Positions 45,402 to 56,180 of a stretch of 64,000 bases of DNA are shown here, piece after piece. Source of the stretch: Knufia peltigerae. Taxonomy: Eukaryota; Ascomycota; Eurotiomycetes; Chaetothyriales; Trichomeriaceae. Within the stretch, counting starts at the first letter, position 1, and the number at the start of each line of letters is the position of its first letter. The position numbers and the translations under genes were made by a program. The notes under the pieces are model-generated. The model was not told the origin of the DNA and did no database searches. It saw only the letters and a program-made list of their open reading frames with translations. Location of the stretch: positions 62,001-126,000 of the forward strand of contig JAPDRN010000066.1 of NCBI GenBank assembly GCA_030247855.1, in the 5' to 3' direction.

Positions 45402-46049
45402 TGTCGCTTTAAGGCAAGAAAACTCCTGACGCTATGGCCCGTCGGAGGTCAGTAGAGCGCGGTGTTATCGTCAATGTGACGAGAGGGGTATGAAATCGAG
45501 GTCTGGATGGTAAGTATAGTGAAAACATCAAGACCTGGAGATCTAAAGTTTTTAAGTACCTACGAGGTGGGCCTTCCCAGAAGGGCAGGGTTGGTGTGCG
45601 GTTAGGCTTATAGCCGGGTATCCCGCCTTATACGATGCGGAGACCCCGTGAGATCTTTGCCCTTTGAGTACACCGCATGTTAATTTGCGGCGTAGCGCCA
45701 CGTGGCATTAGGGTCCCAAAATGCGCAGGACTACAGAGGTCGGCGATCGCTATCAAGTACGAGAGCTACCTCGAGAATTTAGCCACCTAAAATGGGCGTT
45801 TTCACACGCAGACTGGCCAGACTCCCACATTGCTTCACTGCCAGTATTTCCAGGTAAGCCTGCTACTGGTCAGACGTATTCATATATGGTACAGATCCTC
45901 TATATGTTGTTCACATTCCTGTCTGGGCTGGGCTTTTAGAGAAACACACTCGTATAGATCAGGACCATATAACTATGCCATCGTTGTACGCGCGCTAAAG
46001 GGCGACTGTGCCCACAAATCAGAGAGAGAGCATGTCTCCTGATTAAAGG
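45402..46049. promoter_or_regulatory. Promoter of quinate-type carrier
   Basis: This 648-bp region is upstream of the carrier. No clear QutA-like site or other repeat stands out by eye; I see no gene. Confidence 0.4.
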
Positions 46050-47053
46050 TCCAATTCCTGTTGAGCTGTTTCCAACTGATACAACCTCGCTATGTATGTG
46101 CGTACGAGGAACGGAAGAGTTTGGCTCAGCAATGGTCCGGGAGAAAGGTTTCATGGACACCCAGCCGCTGAATTCGAGATCCTTAACAAATCGTCTAGTG
46201 ACCTCAATCACAGGCAGATGGTCACCTTCTTCCTGTCCCTATAGAGATAACCGAGCATTCCTGCTCCTGCTCATTCTTGCTGGCTATTTGTGCACGTGCC
46301 AGGGATGGTGTTTTACGAGAGGTTGGTCGAGCCGTCCCCCATCAGAAGCCTACGGATAGAACACCTTGGCCAGATCAATAGTTCTCACCAAGCGATCAAA
46401 GCTATGTTAAGTTCGGAATCAGCATCGTGCGCAACAGTCCCTGACGCGGTTTTTTCATCCGTCCATACTCATGCGGCAATGGTTTTAGCCATCTAAATAG
46501 CGGCCGAAACTAGGTCGGTTCACACCAGAAAAAATTTCCCATAGCTTCCTTCACCTGTTGACATATTTTCCCCGGCCAAGTATTCGTGTCTCAATCGCAT
46601 TGGAGGCTCTTTTTGCAGTCACAGATTTACAACTTCGACCATAGCTCGTACGGGTCGATCCACATCTCTTTCAATTTCTCGACCTGCAAGCATAAAGTTG
46701 GATGATACTTAAGACACGTCGGTTTCCAAGTAATGAGCGATCTTGAACCACATTTTCAAATTTCAATTCTGTTGTGATCATCGGCTAGGTTAGTCAAGCC
46801 TTTGTAATAGAACGAGTGCAGTCCTACGATTGCTGGCTTTGAGGGTTGGAAGAGGTCGCATATCTCGTCGGCTTCCAGCAATAAATATCCTTCACTGCTG
46901 TCGCCGTAGTTTTTGACTCGATACTTGAGAGCTTCGTAGAAGATTTCAACTCCTTTGAACCCTGCATCCGATGCTTGCTGTAGCTTCTTGCCGATATCAT
47001 GAACTCAGGTACGACCCAGCGAAATTGAAGCAATCCTCTGGCTTGCAGGACAT
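46050..47053 (-). pseudogene. Decayed 3-dehydroshikimate-dehydratase-like TIM barrel
   Basis: Minus-strand fragments in several frames rebuild pieces of a sugar-phosphate-isomerase/AP-endonuclease-2 fold protein of the catabolic 3-dehydroshikimate dehydratase type. The N-terminal piece near 47010 reads SLGRT-stop-VHDIGKKL and continues as ASDAGFKGVEIFYEALKY. The middle reads EADEICDLFQPSKPAIVGL. Further down come VFYP, PLVKHHPWHV and RNARL, then VTRRFVKDLEFSGWVSMKPF and SRTIAEPNSSVPRTH near 46130-46205. A Trp-type codon is now TGA near 47008, more stops follow, and the frame shifts several times. It cannot encode a working enzyme. Precise ends are approximate. Confidence 0.78.
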
Positions 47054-47641
47054 GTTGACTTTCGGAGTCGGTGAGGTGATTTGGACGTACTGGCGACGGA
47101 AAGGAAAAGATTCTAGGGCAGAGAACTTGGCCCGGCATGCCTCCGCCTCATTGAGATTAAACATCGTGCCTTGCAGGTTGCTGGACGTAAAACATCGACC
47201 CCCCTCAGGAAGACCCCCAAGCAAGTCAAAAAGCGGAGAACGTTTGGAGACCCGGGGCAGTGGCACCAGCTACACGAGCATCGGTAACTGACTTAGCCGG
47301 TGGTGGAAGGTAGTGGCATTCGCGTCTATGGGTGCTCTACTCCTTAACTGCTGTCACCTTCCCCGCGGCTAAGTTCAACTCCGGGTTCGCCATCGACCTA
47401 GTATCCGTAAAGTAGGAATTTCTCGACGCGGGCATTCCCAATTACGACTAGTGGCTGGCCCCCAGTCTCCAAGAAGGGCATTTGAAACCTTTTTGGCACT
47501 ACTCACCATCGCCAGCATTGGTGCGAAGCCAGCACCAGTTCTGTTGTCAGTCGCACAACAAGCTGAGAACATCAGAATCTTTTTGAGAATTCGTTCCACA
47601 CGAGATCGGGCTTTAGCCAGAAACTTTTTCAACTGTGAGAA
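47054..47641. other. Intergenic between quinate-pathway relics
   Basis: This 588-bp region separates the two relics, which face away from one another. A minus-strand open frame (46997-47266) overlaps it but I recognise no domain. Confidence 0.35.
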
Positions 47642-47695
47642 AATGTCTCAAGAACACATACTGGTCATCAATGGACCGAATCTCAATCTTGACAT
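47642..47695 (+). pseudogene. 5' remnant of type II 3-dehydroquinate dehydratase
   Basis: The frame opens with ATG and reads MSQEHILVINGPNLNL, which is the N-terminal signature of type II (catabolic, QutE/AroQ-like) dehydroquinase. Immediately after GPNLNL the sequence loses all similarity and runs into an MFS-like sequence from about 47712. Only about 18 codons of the roughly 150 remain. It is too short to function, but the match is specific to this family. Confidence 0.72.
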
Positions 47696-47711
47696 CTTCA
47701 GACGTCGGGCT

Positions 47712-48865
47712 GCTCCACTGTGATTTTCCTGGCCTCCACACTTTGGCAAGGCCTCGCTTAGTCCTACGGCAGCTTTTTGGGCGCAAGAGTGCTGGTGGGG
47801 TCTGGAGCGTCGCCGAGCGAGACGATAGCCGTGCAAGTCGTGGCCGACTTGTTCTTCTTGCACGAACGAGGTATTTGGGTTGGTTTTTCGATGGCGGCCG
47901 CTTTCTTCAGAACCTTTATTGGCCCCGTCATTGCTGGTGCCATGGGCGAACGGTACGGATGGAGGAGCTTCTTCTGGCTCTCCCTCGGCCGATCCGGATT
48001 CATCATGCTCCTCAACCTCGCCTGCTTCCCCGAGACCATGTACCACAGAGCTGCTGAAGTCGTGGCCGAATAGTCATCCTACCAAGCCGTGGCGGCGGAC
48101 GCTGAAGCCAAGGTCACCCAGCCGACCCGGGTCACTGATGTTCTCTTAGAGTTGGTAGAACGTGGCCGGCCTACATGGCGACTCTTCTTACCCTTTCAAA
48201 AGCCCGACAAGCTATGGAAAGCCTTTCTCCACTGTGACTTCTTTGCACCTTTAGGATTGGCGTCTACCCTATCATCTTCTGGGCAAGCATGTGCCTCATG
48301 GGTGCCGCCGACATGTCGTTGATGTTCAATTTGACAGAATCGGTAAGTTCCATCGGGGCTATGCCACTCCAGGGCGATACACGCTCTACACCTTTTGCCG
48401 CTCATGGTCATGATAATGATGCTTGATTCTCTAGACTTCATCCTCGAAGTCTCTCCATATGCCATGACCCCTGATCAGGCCGGCTACACGAGTTCCGCGT
48501 TTGCAATCAGCGTTCTGATTGGCATGCTAGCCCCGGCACTCTGTCTGATTGGGTGATCAAAAGAGCGACAGTTCGAGACGGCGGCATCCGCGAGGCAGAA
48601 ATGCGGCTTCCTGCTCTGGTCCCATTTGCGGCCGTCATGATCATCGCGGTCTGCCTCGGTCTGGCGGCCATTCGTTTCGAATGGTCCTGACCCATCATCG
48701 TCATCAGGGGCGACGGCGGTGCGGGTAAAGGTACCACCATCCTGCCTACCATTGGGATTTCATACGCCATTGACAGCTACAAGCCTATCAGTGGCGAGCT
48801 GCTGGCCATGGGGACCAATATTGTCCAGAAAGCAACGGTTGTCAGTAATAGTCATCAGCGTTCGT
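47712..48865 (+). pseudogene. Decayed drug-type MFS transporter
   Basis: Pieces of one MFS carrier follow each other in different plus-strand frames. The first reads VIFLASTLWQGLA-stop-SYGSFLGARVLVGSGAS, then ETIAVQVVADLFFLHERGIW and a long intact stretch to CFPETMYHRAAEVVAE. After a stop come WRLFLPFQKPDKLWKAFLH, a frame shift to RIGVYPIIFWASMCLMGAAD, SPYAMTPDQAGYTSSAFAIS, SDWVIKRATVRDGGIREAEM and a last piece ISYAIDSYKPISGELL. The first two helices are missing because the 5' end is replaced by the dehydroquinase remnant. The first in-frame stop looks like CAG changed to TAG. Confidence 0.82.
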
Positions 48866-49872
48866 TTGCACATCTACAGCCGTGGTAGGAGCCTTGAGCA
48901 CGCACTTTGCGGTCGTTGGCAAGCTTGATGTTAGTGTCAAGACTTTTATCGTTCCGCATTATTACGGTCAGCAGGACATCGCTGTTGTGTTGTGCAATCT
49001 GCAAAACAATCAGCACTGGGCCAAAGTGGGGCGGTAGCACGAATACTTCGTCTAGCCCAACTGCTACCGAAAATTCCATATGCTCTTCAGTATGCTGCGA
49101 CGACATTTGGAAGCAGGGGAGAAAGGTAAGCGACTTTCGGGCCCCATGGGGACATTAAATTGCCATGTGCCGCGCATTGTCACCACTGTGGGATGCGAAG
49201 TGGGCAAGCATACCCGCCAGGGTACATGGTCGGGGGTACAAAAGAAGAAGTGGGATGGCGTTGGATGCTGTACGGATATTGCATCCTCTGAAGCCGCATC
49301 ATGGGAAGGACGGGAGACGATATGCACTCGTGGACTGGGAAGGGGAATCACAGCCGAAGTGAAAGCGACTCTGTCTAGACGAGAGACTGTCGCGTGGCTG
49401 TATGAGTAGTAACATGTCTTAGTGTTCCGAACTTGGCGGGCATGCACAAAAGGATACATTAGGTGAACTCTCTTGTATCATGTTCCGGAACCGATCAAGA
49501 GATCGCACCGTCCTACTGAAAATCGAGACTTGTGGCTGAACAGGAAGAGAACAGACCTCTTCTCTTTTGGATTCGTGCATCACATCGGAAGCCTAGCACG
49601 AGCGCTACGATATACTGCCAAAACTTGCAGTGTTCGAGTCCCGCTCACGTATTTAAATGTGAGTCACTGCTGACTGAAATTTCCAGCAAACAGCCGAGCC
49701 AAGTTCTCGTCAAAAGGCGTGGGAGTCTTCAACTGTTGTAATGCCTATGCCCCATTTTAAAAAGAATGAATGAAAAACTCGTAGAATCTTCTACCTTTGG
49801 TTGAAATGTTCGAATAGATTGCAGTCATCTGGTTGTCGTTAGGATCCAATAGTGGAATCAACAATCATAAAG
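48866..49872. other. Gene-poor stretch before racemase-family gene
   Basis: About 1 kb without a gene I can name. A minus-strand frame at 48855-49106 encodes a protein-like string (VFVLPPHFGPVLIVLQIA, DVLLTVIMRNDKSLDTN) that may be another relic. The segment just before 49873 should hold the racemase-family promoter. Confidence 0.35.
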
Positions 49873-50571
49873 ATGAAGACCATTGGCATTATCGGCGGTA
49901 GCACGGACTTGGCCACGGTCGAGTACTACAAGCTGATCAATGCTAAAGCACGTGAACGTCTGGGTGGCCTTCACACGGCCAAGATAATCATCAATTCGAT
50001 GGACTTCGCGGACAGCGCGCATCTAGTGCAGAACAATCTTTGGGAAGAGGGCGGCGAAATGCTGAACGGGATGGCTCAATCCCTGGAGAGAGCAGGGGCG
50101 GAAATGCTGCTTTGCGTCTCTAACACGTGGCATCGCGCAGCAGAGACTTTCATGCTCGGGGTCACTATCCCACTTCTACATATCGTCGATCCCACTGCCG
50201 AAGCCATCAAAGCGGCCAACCTGAGCAAGGTGGCCCTTCTGGGCACAAAGGCAACCATGTCCTCTTCGTTTCTGCGCGATCGCTATCACACAAAATTTGG
50301 AATCGACGTCATTGTTCCGGATATGGACCAGCAGGATATCATTGACCGCATCATCTTTGAGGAACTGGCGTGCTTTGTGTTCAGGGAAACATCGCAGCAA
50401 GCATACCTTCGCATCATCGATGACTTGTCGTCCCGAGGTGCGGAAGGGGTGGTACTGGGCTGTACTGAAATCCCACTACTCATCCATCAAGACGATCGGC
50501 CATCGTTGCCAATGTTTGATACGCTTCGACTACATGCTGAAGCAGCGGTCGGAATGGCGCTTCAGAGATGA
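49873..50571 (+). CDS. Aspartate/glutamate racemase family protein
   Basis: Single-exon 232-aa member of the Asp/Glu racemase superfamily, which also contains hydantoin racemases and maleate isomerases. The ATG at 49873 (MKTIGIIGGS) is preferred over an upstream GTG because family members start with this strand. Family blocks are TVEYYKLINAKARERLGG, the first active-site region AEMLLCVSNTWHRAAE and the second VVLGCTEIPLLI. The second catalytic Cys is in place. The first region reads CVSNT rather than CTNT or CNT, so its Cys is displaced by one residue and Val occupies the usual position. Two-base (Cys/Cys) racemisation may therefore be altered. Confidence 0.9.
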   Translation: MKTIGIIGGSTDLATVEYYKLINAKARERLGGLHTAKIIINSMDFADSAHLVQNNLWEEGGEMLNGMAQSLERAGAEMLLCVSNTWHRAAETFMLGVTIPLLHIVDPTAEAIKAANLSKVALLGTKATMSSSFLRDRYHTKFGIDVIVPDMDQQDIIDRIIFEELACFVFRETSQQAYLRIIDDLSSRGAEGVVLGCTEIPLLIHQDDRPSLPMFDTLRLHAEAAVGMALQR

Positions 50572-51134
50572 AGCAGCCTACTTCCTCCTGTCCGTACGGC
50601 TCCACACCAAACCTATTTGTTAGGTGTTGCGTTCCAGGTTATCCCGTTCCCTCGTTGGGGTCTCGTCTGCTTGCCGTTCATCCATGCCGACAATGCCCAG
50701 GACGGAATTCCTTGCGCTTCTAAATATGGCGAGAAGCTAGGACAGAAGCCTGAATCGGGTTCTTGGGTCTGCACGCTGGATGTGCCCGCGCGCGATGCGC
50801 AGACATGCATTCTGCTGAGAATGGGGCAATCTCCAACCTGTGAAGCAAGCTCCCTAGCTGTAGTGTGAGCCCTAGTTGAGAAGCACATATTGAACCTCCC
50901 AGTCCCGATGATCTGTTTCGCTCACCAACTCGGTCTCTACTATGACGAGTACGCAGCCTTCATGTAGCATTCAGCGTGAGATTGGCCAACGGATGCTGGA
51001 AGAGAATTGAGCATGTCCCAAACCAGCAATCGTAGCGACCTTGGGCGGCCACGACCAAATTTAAGCGCCTCCCGCCTCTATAGGCTTCCTTCCCAGGACG
51101 CCCACACCGCCAGTACCTACCCCAGACTCCACAT
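50572..51134. other. Intergenic, convergent gene ends
   Basis: This 563-bp gap lies between the racemase-family stop and the monocarboxylate-type carrier stop. Open frames on both strands have no recognisable domain. Confidence 0.4.
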
Positions 51135-52683
51135 TCAGAGCAACTTGGTAACTTTGGCAATCCACGCTGACATGGTCAGGGCCGCGGTCGTGCCTGCAAA
51201 GATAATCAGAGGTCCGAAGCTCCCATAGTAACCTCCAGCTACCTCCTTCCAGCCGGTACGGTGACGCAGAAGTGCTTCGCTGACTGGTCCACATGCGACG
51301 TTGCCGATGCCTCTACCACCTCCCAGTAGTCCCAGCATACTGCCTAGATCAGCCCGGCCTGTCTCTCCGCCAGGAGTTACCCGCCGGAGCTCTTTCGCCG
51401 CTCCCGCGTAGACAGCGGTGAATCCTCCTGCGAACGCGCCATAACAGAGTGCAAAAGCGACCAGGAGGCCAGTGGAAGATCCAGAGAGACCCCAGAGCAA
51501 AAAGACCGACAATGTGGATCCAAGAGAGGAGATGAGCAGGATGGTATATACGGAAACTCGATCAGAGAGCATGGAGAGAAACATGACACCAGGAACCTGG
51601 GCGATATTGAGTAAAGAGACCAGAAATGATCCCAAATCCGAATTGTTGAGTCTGGCATAGGCTGGGATGATTCGCGTTAGAGCTTGCTCTTGTGAACGAC
51701 ACGTAGACTCGCTTACTAGGAAGATAGAGTGCTGGAATAAAGTAGCCAAGACCTTGGATAATGTTACACGTCTCGATAGCCCAAAACTGTTTGGTCTTTA
51801 GGAATCCGAAGCCAGCTGCAATGGTCCGAACAGGGACTTGGTGATGCCGTGAAAGAGGAAGCCGGGCTTTGATAAAGAGCAGGAATGGGGCCACCAACAG
51901 CAACTTATTGGCTATCAGCGACAGACACGATGAAATACTGGTAGACTTACCAAAGCCACGGCCCATCCTCGCAGGAAGGTCTCAGCATCGTAGTTTTTTA
52001 GTCCCCAGTTGAGGACTAGTGGGCCAGCTAGACCACCGCAGCCTGAGCCAGCCCACATAACGCCATATGCCAGCCCCTTACGGCGGACAAACCACTCGTC
52101 GATGAAGACGTATATTGGGTAGTACAACAAGTTTCCACCGATAGCGTATAAGATGCCCTGAGTCAATATTAAATGCCAGGTCGCCGTGGCGAAGCTGGAA
52201 AGAAAGACTGCCAGTACCACGATGGGAAGGCCAATGATCAAGCTTCGGTGGAGAAATTTGGGCCATTTTTGGAAAGCAAGAAACACGGGAGGCGCCCCGA
52301 GGTATAACAAGCCCTTGCCAGAAGTCAGTGAAACAGCTGAGAATGAGAAGTAGACGCACTGACTGAGCAAGTGGTGCCGACCGCAGAAATACCCGAGGCA
52401 TTGTATGAAAACGGCGGATGAGTGGAATAGTAGTCCTGAAGCACACCGAACGAGAAGGGGAATCCTCATCCCTGACGTTAGAAATCTAGCTGTCGCAGAT
52501 GCAAGTTGAAGACTTACCCCAGATGAGCGTTTCAACGCAGAAGCTACCAGCGAGAAAGAGCCAAGCCGCTCTTCCGCTGTCCACGGGCGGCAAGTAGCTA
52601 GTGTCAGTTGGCTCAACTTCCGCCCCGATTTGCGCAGTATCTGGGCCACTACCAAGTTCGAGAAGCACCGTGGACGACGCCAT
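51135..52683 (-). CDS. Monocarboxylate-type MFS transporter
   Basis: MFS protein of the fungal monocarboxylate porter type. Five exons (52518-52683, 52364-52464, 51951-52313, 51717-51903, 51135-51661) give 447 aa. The 45-residue hydrophilic N-terminus leads into WLFLAGSFCVETLIWGFPFS and FGVLQDYYSTHPPFSYNAS, the classic first helix and loop of this group. YLGAPPVFLAFQKWPK, GGNLLYYPIYVFIDEWFVRR, KGLAYGVMWAGSGCGGL and GETGRADLGSMLGLLGGGRG are also typical. Several acceptor choices were made by matching this consensus (aataag and ggcaag acceptors are weak), so exon edges are less certain than the family. Confidence 0.87.
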
Positions 52684-53830
52684 ATTCACAGGCAGGAAAT
52701 GTGACGAGTCTGTTCATGATCTTGAACGGGCACAGCCAGATAACTTAGAACAACCCGTGTCATTGGAAGGGCGTGATGTCTGGTTACATAACATCCAACC
52801 CACACCGGGAAAATTCCGCCTTGGTCCGTGGAGCTTCTCTCTACCACAACAAACTTCTCTTCTGCCTGGAATTGACATCGTGCTCTTTCCACTTATTTTC
52901 TCTCTTCTCTCTCTTGCCTCGGCGATGCCATGGGAGGACCCTTTATTGGCATGCTGACCAGCACAGCCTTTTTCTCCTTCAAGTACTCCATCACCGCCTT
53001 CTGGGCTACCGGGACCGAACTCCAACAATGTCACCATTTTCATTACCCCTGCAGATTGGCCCCAACGCAGCACCAGCTACGCGTGCCCGACCATCCACAG
53101 ACAAAATCGTAAGACCGATAATATGCTCCTCACCACATTCCTCCTAATTCTGCCATCAGTTCGATACTATTCGGTGCTTTCATTCCGCGATATGAGTCAA
53201 TATTGGACCCAGATCTCCCATATCACGTCCGTCCGGAGAGCGAGAAGGATTACAGGACGGGTAGACTAGCTCAGCCAATCTTTTTGGGACTATCTACTAA
53301 CTCTAACATGATATCCACAAGTACCTCAAGCGTTAGACTAATTCATCAACGTCGGCGACTATGCAGCTAGCACGGTGTCGTTTCTTGAACGGGACAGCAA
53401 GACGACTTACGGTCCACAAACATCTACATCTTACTCGGGACATGGGTTGAGTACTGTAGCCCCAATTCGTCACATTTTAAGAGCTGACTCTGCTCAGCTT
53501 TCCTTAGAGATACGTCGCTCAAGTCGCCGCGGACAGCCGTGCCAATGTCACCAATGATGCCACACTCTGGGTATCGCTACTCCTCGTGTCGCCGTGCTCA
53601 CACAACCCAGCATGGGCTCCGTAGGCAGAAAAGAAAGCACAACGGGGTTCTTAAAGCTAAGACTGCTCTCGGTGCAATCATTGCCTTGATTTACCCACTC
53701 CTGCAATGCGAACCACCTCTTGCAAAATGACGCAGCCAGCACTGGTCATTTGGCACGAGCTTTACTGCCTATACCCTGGCCCCTCAGTCTAGTGGCATCA
53801 TTCGAGTCCACGGACACGATGAAGCCCTCG
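52684..53830. other. Gene-poor stretch with coding-like fragments
   Basis: About 1.15 kb upstream of the carrier. Plus-strand pieces in shifting frames look protein-like: GGPFIGMLTSTAFFSFKYSI near 52940, PRYESILDPDLPYHVRPESE near 53190, and VGDYAASTVSFLERDS followed by HGLSTVAPIRHILRADS near 53360-53490. They are separated by stops and probably come from one decayed gene that I cannot name. Confidence 0.4.
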
Positions 53831-54685
53831 CTAGTGTTTCAGCTTCTGTTCCAGAACATCCAATTTAGCGACTTTCTTGAGCGTAGAATCTAGCATGCCA
53901 ACAGGAAGTTTCGAGGCCATCTTGATCTGGGAAGCAGATTTGCCTCGCCAGATGATGTGAGGTGGGTTGTTCTTGTCCAGATCGCCCACTACATTCTTGG
54001 CCCACACTCGTGCATCCTGGCTGTCCATCCCTATGTCGCCTTTGGAAAGCTTTCCAATTTCGTCTTGCACAGCCATGAAAAGTGAGTCGGGTGGCAAATG
54101 GCATTCGGGATCATTGTCGTGAATGTTTGTTCTAACTCCGCCTGTTTTCAAGTCAATAACTTGAATGCCAAACGGGTCCAACTCCAGTCTGAGATTTTGG
54201 ATGAGCATGGCAGCAGCGGCTTTCGAAGTGTTGTATACCCCAAAGAAGGGACTGCCGAGGACACTGCTCACGGATGTCTGATTAACAAGCAGAGCCCTTC
54301 CCTGGCTGCGGGCCGCTTTCAGAAGCAGAGGGAGAAAAACTTGCGTCGTGCGCAAGATTGACCAGAAGTTGAGGTCGAACACCTTTTTAGCCTCTGCGAT
54401 TGAAACGTCTGTAAGGGGCATACAGTAACCTTGGCCGGCGTTGTTGACCAGTATGTCGAGCGACCCATCTGTCAATGATGAGATTTGGCTAAAGCAGGTT
54501 TGTATAGACTCTTCAGATACCACATCGAGAGTGATAGCCTCGATACCTAGGGCTTTCAAGGATTCCATTTTGGAAGGATTTCGTGCCGTTGCAAACACTC
54601 GATCGCCTCTTTTATGAAATTCGTGGGCAAGGTGTGCCCCCATCCCGCCATCAGAGCAACCCGTGATCAGTACCGTACGTGGCAT
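53831..54685 (-). CDS. SDR4, AYR1-like short-chain reductase
   Basis: Single-exon SDR of 284 aa resembling 1-acyldihydroxyacetone-phosphate reductase (AYR1) relatives. The cofactor loop ITGCSDGGMGAHLAHEFHKR opens the protein. VNNAGQGYCMPLTD, LVNQTSVSSVLG with the catalytic Ser, and VYNTSKAAAAML with catalytic Tyr and Lys follow. The C-terminal region VAKLDVLEQKLKH lacks an obvious membrane tail. The family is clear; whether it acts on lipid precursors or another carbonyl is open. Confidence 0.92.
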   Translation of the reverse strand: MPRTVLITGCSDGGMGAHLAHEFHKRGDRVFATARNPSKMESLKALGIEAITLDVVSEESIQTCFSQISSLTDGSLDILVNNAGQGYCMPLTDVSIAEAKKVFDLNFWSILRTTQVFLPLLLKAARSQGRALLVNQTSVSSVLGSPFFGVYNTSKAAAAMLIQNLRLELDPFGIQVIDLKTGGVRTNIHDNDPECHLPPDSLFMAVQDEIGKLSKGDIGMDSQDARVWAKNVVGDLDKNNPPHIIWRGKSASQIKMASKLPVGMLDSTLKKVAKLDVLEQKLKH

Positions 54686-55149
54686 GTTTGTGGAAAACGA
54701 ATTCTAGTTGCTGTGCCGTTTGAGGACTGGGAACTGCGGACAGTTTATATAGACACTATGTGCCTTGAGCAATGTAGTACAGATTTCAAGCCTACGTACA
54801 CTAGCAATCACCAAAAGTCCAAGCTTGCTCTGTTCAGATACCGCTATCACACCTGTAAACAAATACTTCAGAACACCCTTGAAGGACCCTCATTTAGCTA
54901 TGAATGATTGACCACCTCCACGGGCTGAGAGAGAGAAGATTCTATTATTGGTTCGGTCGAACTCGGCGGAAATATCGGCTGTATGCAGGAAATGGTCATC
55001 AACTTACATCACGCCCTTTCGAAGACATGTTCGGAGCAACCCTGGCTCCTATTTCAATACGTACAAAAGGATGTAATTGGCAAACGTCAAACAAGCCATT
55101 TGCCATATCTGAAGCCCATTGTCTATATAAGACAAACCCAACGCAAAAG
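54686..55149. other. Intergenic, SDR4 5' flank
   Basis: This 464-bp region upstream of SDR4 presumably holds its promoter. No gene or repeat is recognised. Confidence 0.4.
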
Positions 55150-55690
55150 TACGGCGCTTTGAGTTTGTGGGTTCTGCTTACTGCTGATAGTACGACCTGC
55201 TAGATTAATAGGTTCTACAACTTTGAAAGGCTCATCCCGATGAATACCATAAGAGTGCTCACTAAGCTCCGCACCCGACAGCCGGTCATGAGTGGGCCAT
55301 ATGGTAGCAATCACAAAGGACGCACCTGCGAATAGTAAGCCGGACGCAAGGCCAAGCGGCTCGTCTTCTGGGTCTATCCTCTCAACTCCTGATCCGCAGT
55401 CGATGAGGAGTATGACTGAGCACTTACTCGACAAGTCCATTTTAAAACTTCGCGTGCAGTTAATGTCTCATCACGATGGAAGAGTAAGGCTTGATTGAGA
55501 GGATAGTCTTCTGACACGACGTGACCATGGAAATGTACCCATGCCCCCCACGCCAGCGCTTTTCAAGAACACTTCTTTCGAGACGTCATCAACGTATCTT
55601 CGCAGTCACATTGTGTAATGACCTTGCTGACAATCTCCGCGCCCGTCGGTGTGTCTTCTATTGGCCTAGCAAAGAACTTGAATTTCCTAA
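55150..55690 (-). pseudogene. CHAT-domain (caspase-like) remnant
   Basis: Minus-strand fragments in two frames rebuild the core of a CHAT protease-like domain. The upstream piece reads WGAWVHFHGHVVSEDYPLNQ (catalytic-type His in HGH, about 55521-55529) and continues ALLFHRDETLTAREVLKW. After a frame change near 55440 comes SVILLIDCGSGVERIDPEDE (catalytic-type Cys, codon 55396-55398), followed by PLGLASGLLFAGASFVIATI and WPTHDRLSGAELSEHSYG. CHAT domains in fungi sit at the ends of TPR- or NLR-like proteins. No repeats or partner domain can be recognised upstream. The single frame break makes it non-functional as it stands. Confidence 0.78.
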
Positions 55691-56180
55691 AATGGTGAAG
55701 GTATGTTGGCTCTATGGCTTAGAGATATAGATCACTAAATATGCAAACGGTACAACTCTTTGTCATGTACTTGGACTGTAATGCTTGGTGCTTCGTGAAT
55801 GCAAGAATAAATGTCGGGTATTCGGCTCGTTGTTGATCAGAGGATGACCGCATGGTTGAGCTCCTCCTAGCGCTCAGAGACAGCTTGCCCTATTTTGCGA
55901 AGATGTGAGCACGTCCAGTTGCTGTTCTTGAACACCTTGTCAAGCCTCGATGATTCTTAATTTTAGAGCAGTGTATGATGCCAGACGGTTGATCTAAGCT
56001 GTTTCCAGAGAAATTACCGCCGCTTTTGGAGGAGCCTTCCCCGATGCCAAGATTCACAGTTTTGCTTGGAACTATTTTAAACTCACTTCCGACCACGCCG
56101 TCTGAATCCCTACACGACCCCTAAGCTTGTGACTTGCATTCCTCACTAGTTGTACTTAGAACTACGATACATTACGCCTC
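55691..56180. promoter_or_regulatory. Upstream region of Zn2Cys6 regulator 3
   Basis: This 490-bp region should contain the promoter of regulator 3. No TPR or other domain continues from the CHAT remnant here as far as I can read. Confidence 0.4.

Noticed and set aside
46050..48865. Treating the relics as spliced working genes
   Set aside because: Stops and frame shifts fall within conserved blocks, and no GT-AG pair removes them while keeping family sequence.
49080..49409. 109-codon plus-strand frame before the racemase-family gene
   Set aside because: Composition and codons look non-coding and I see no domain.
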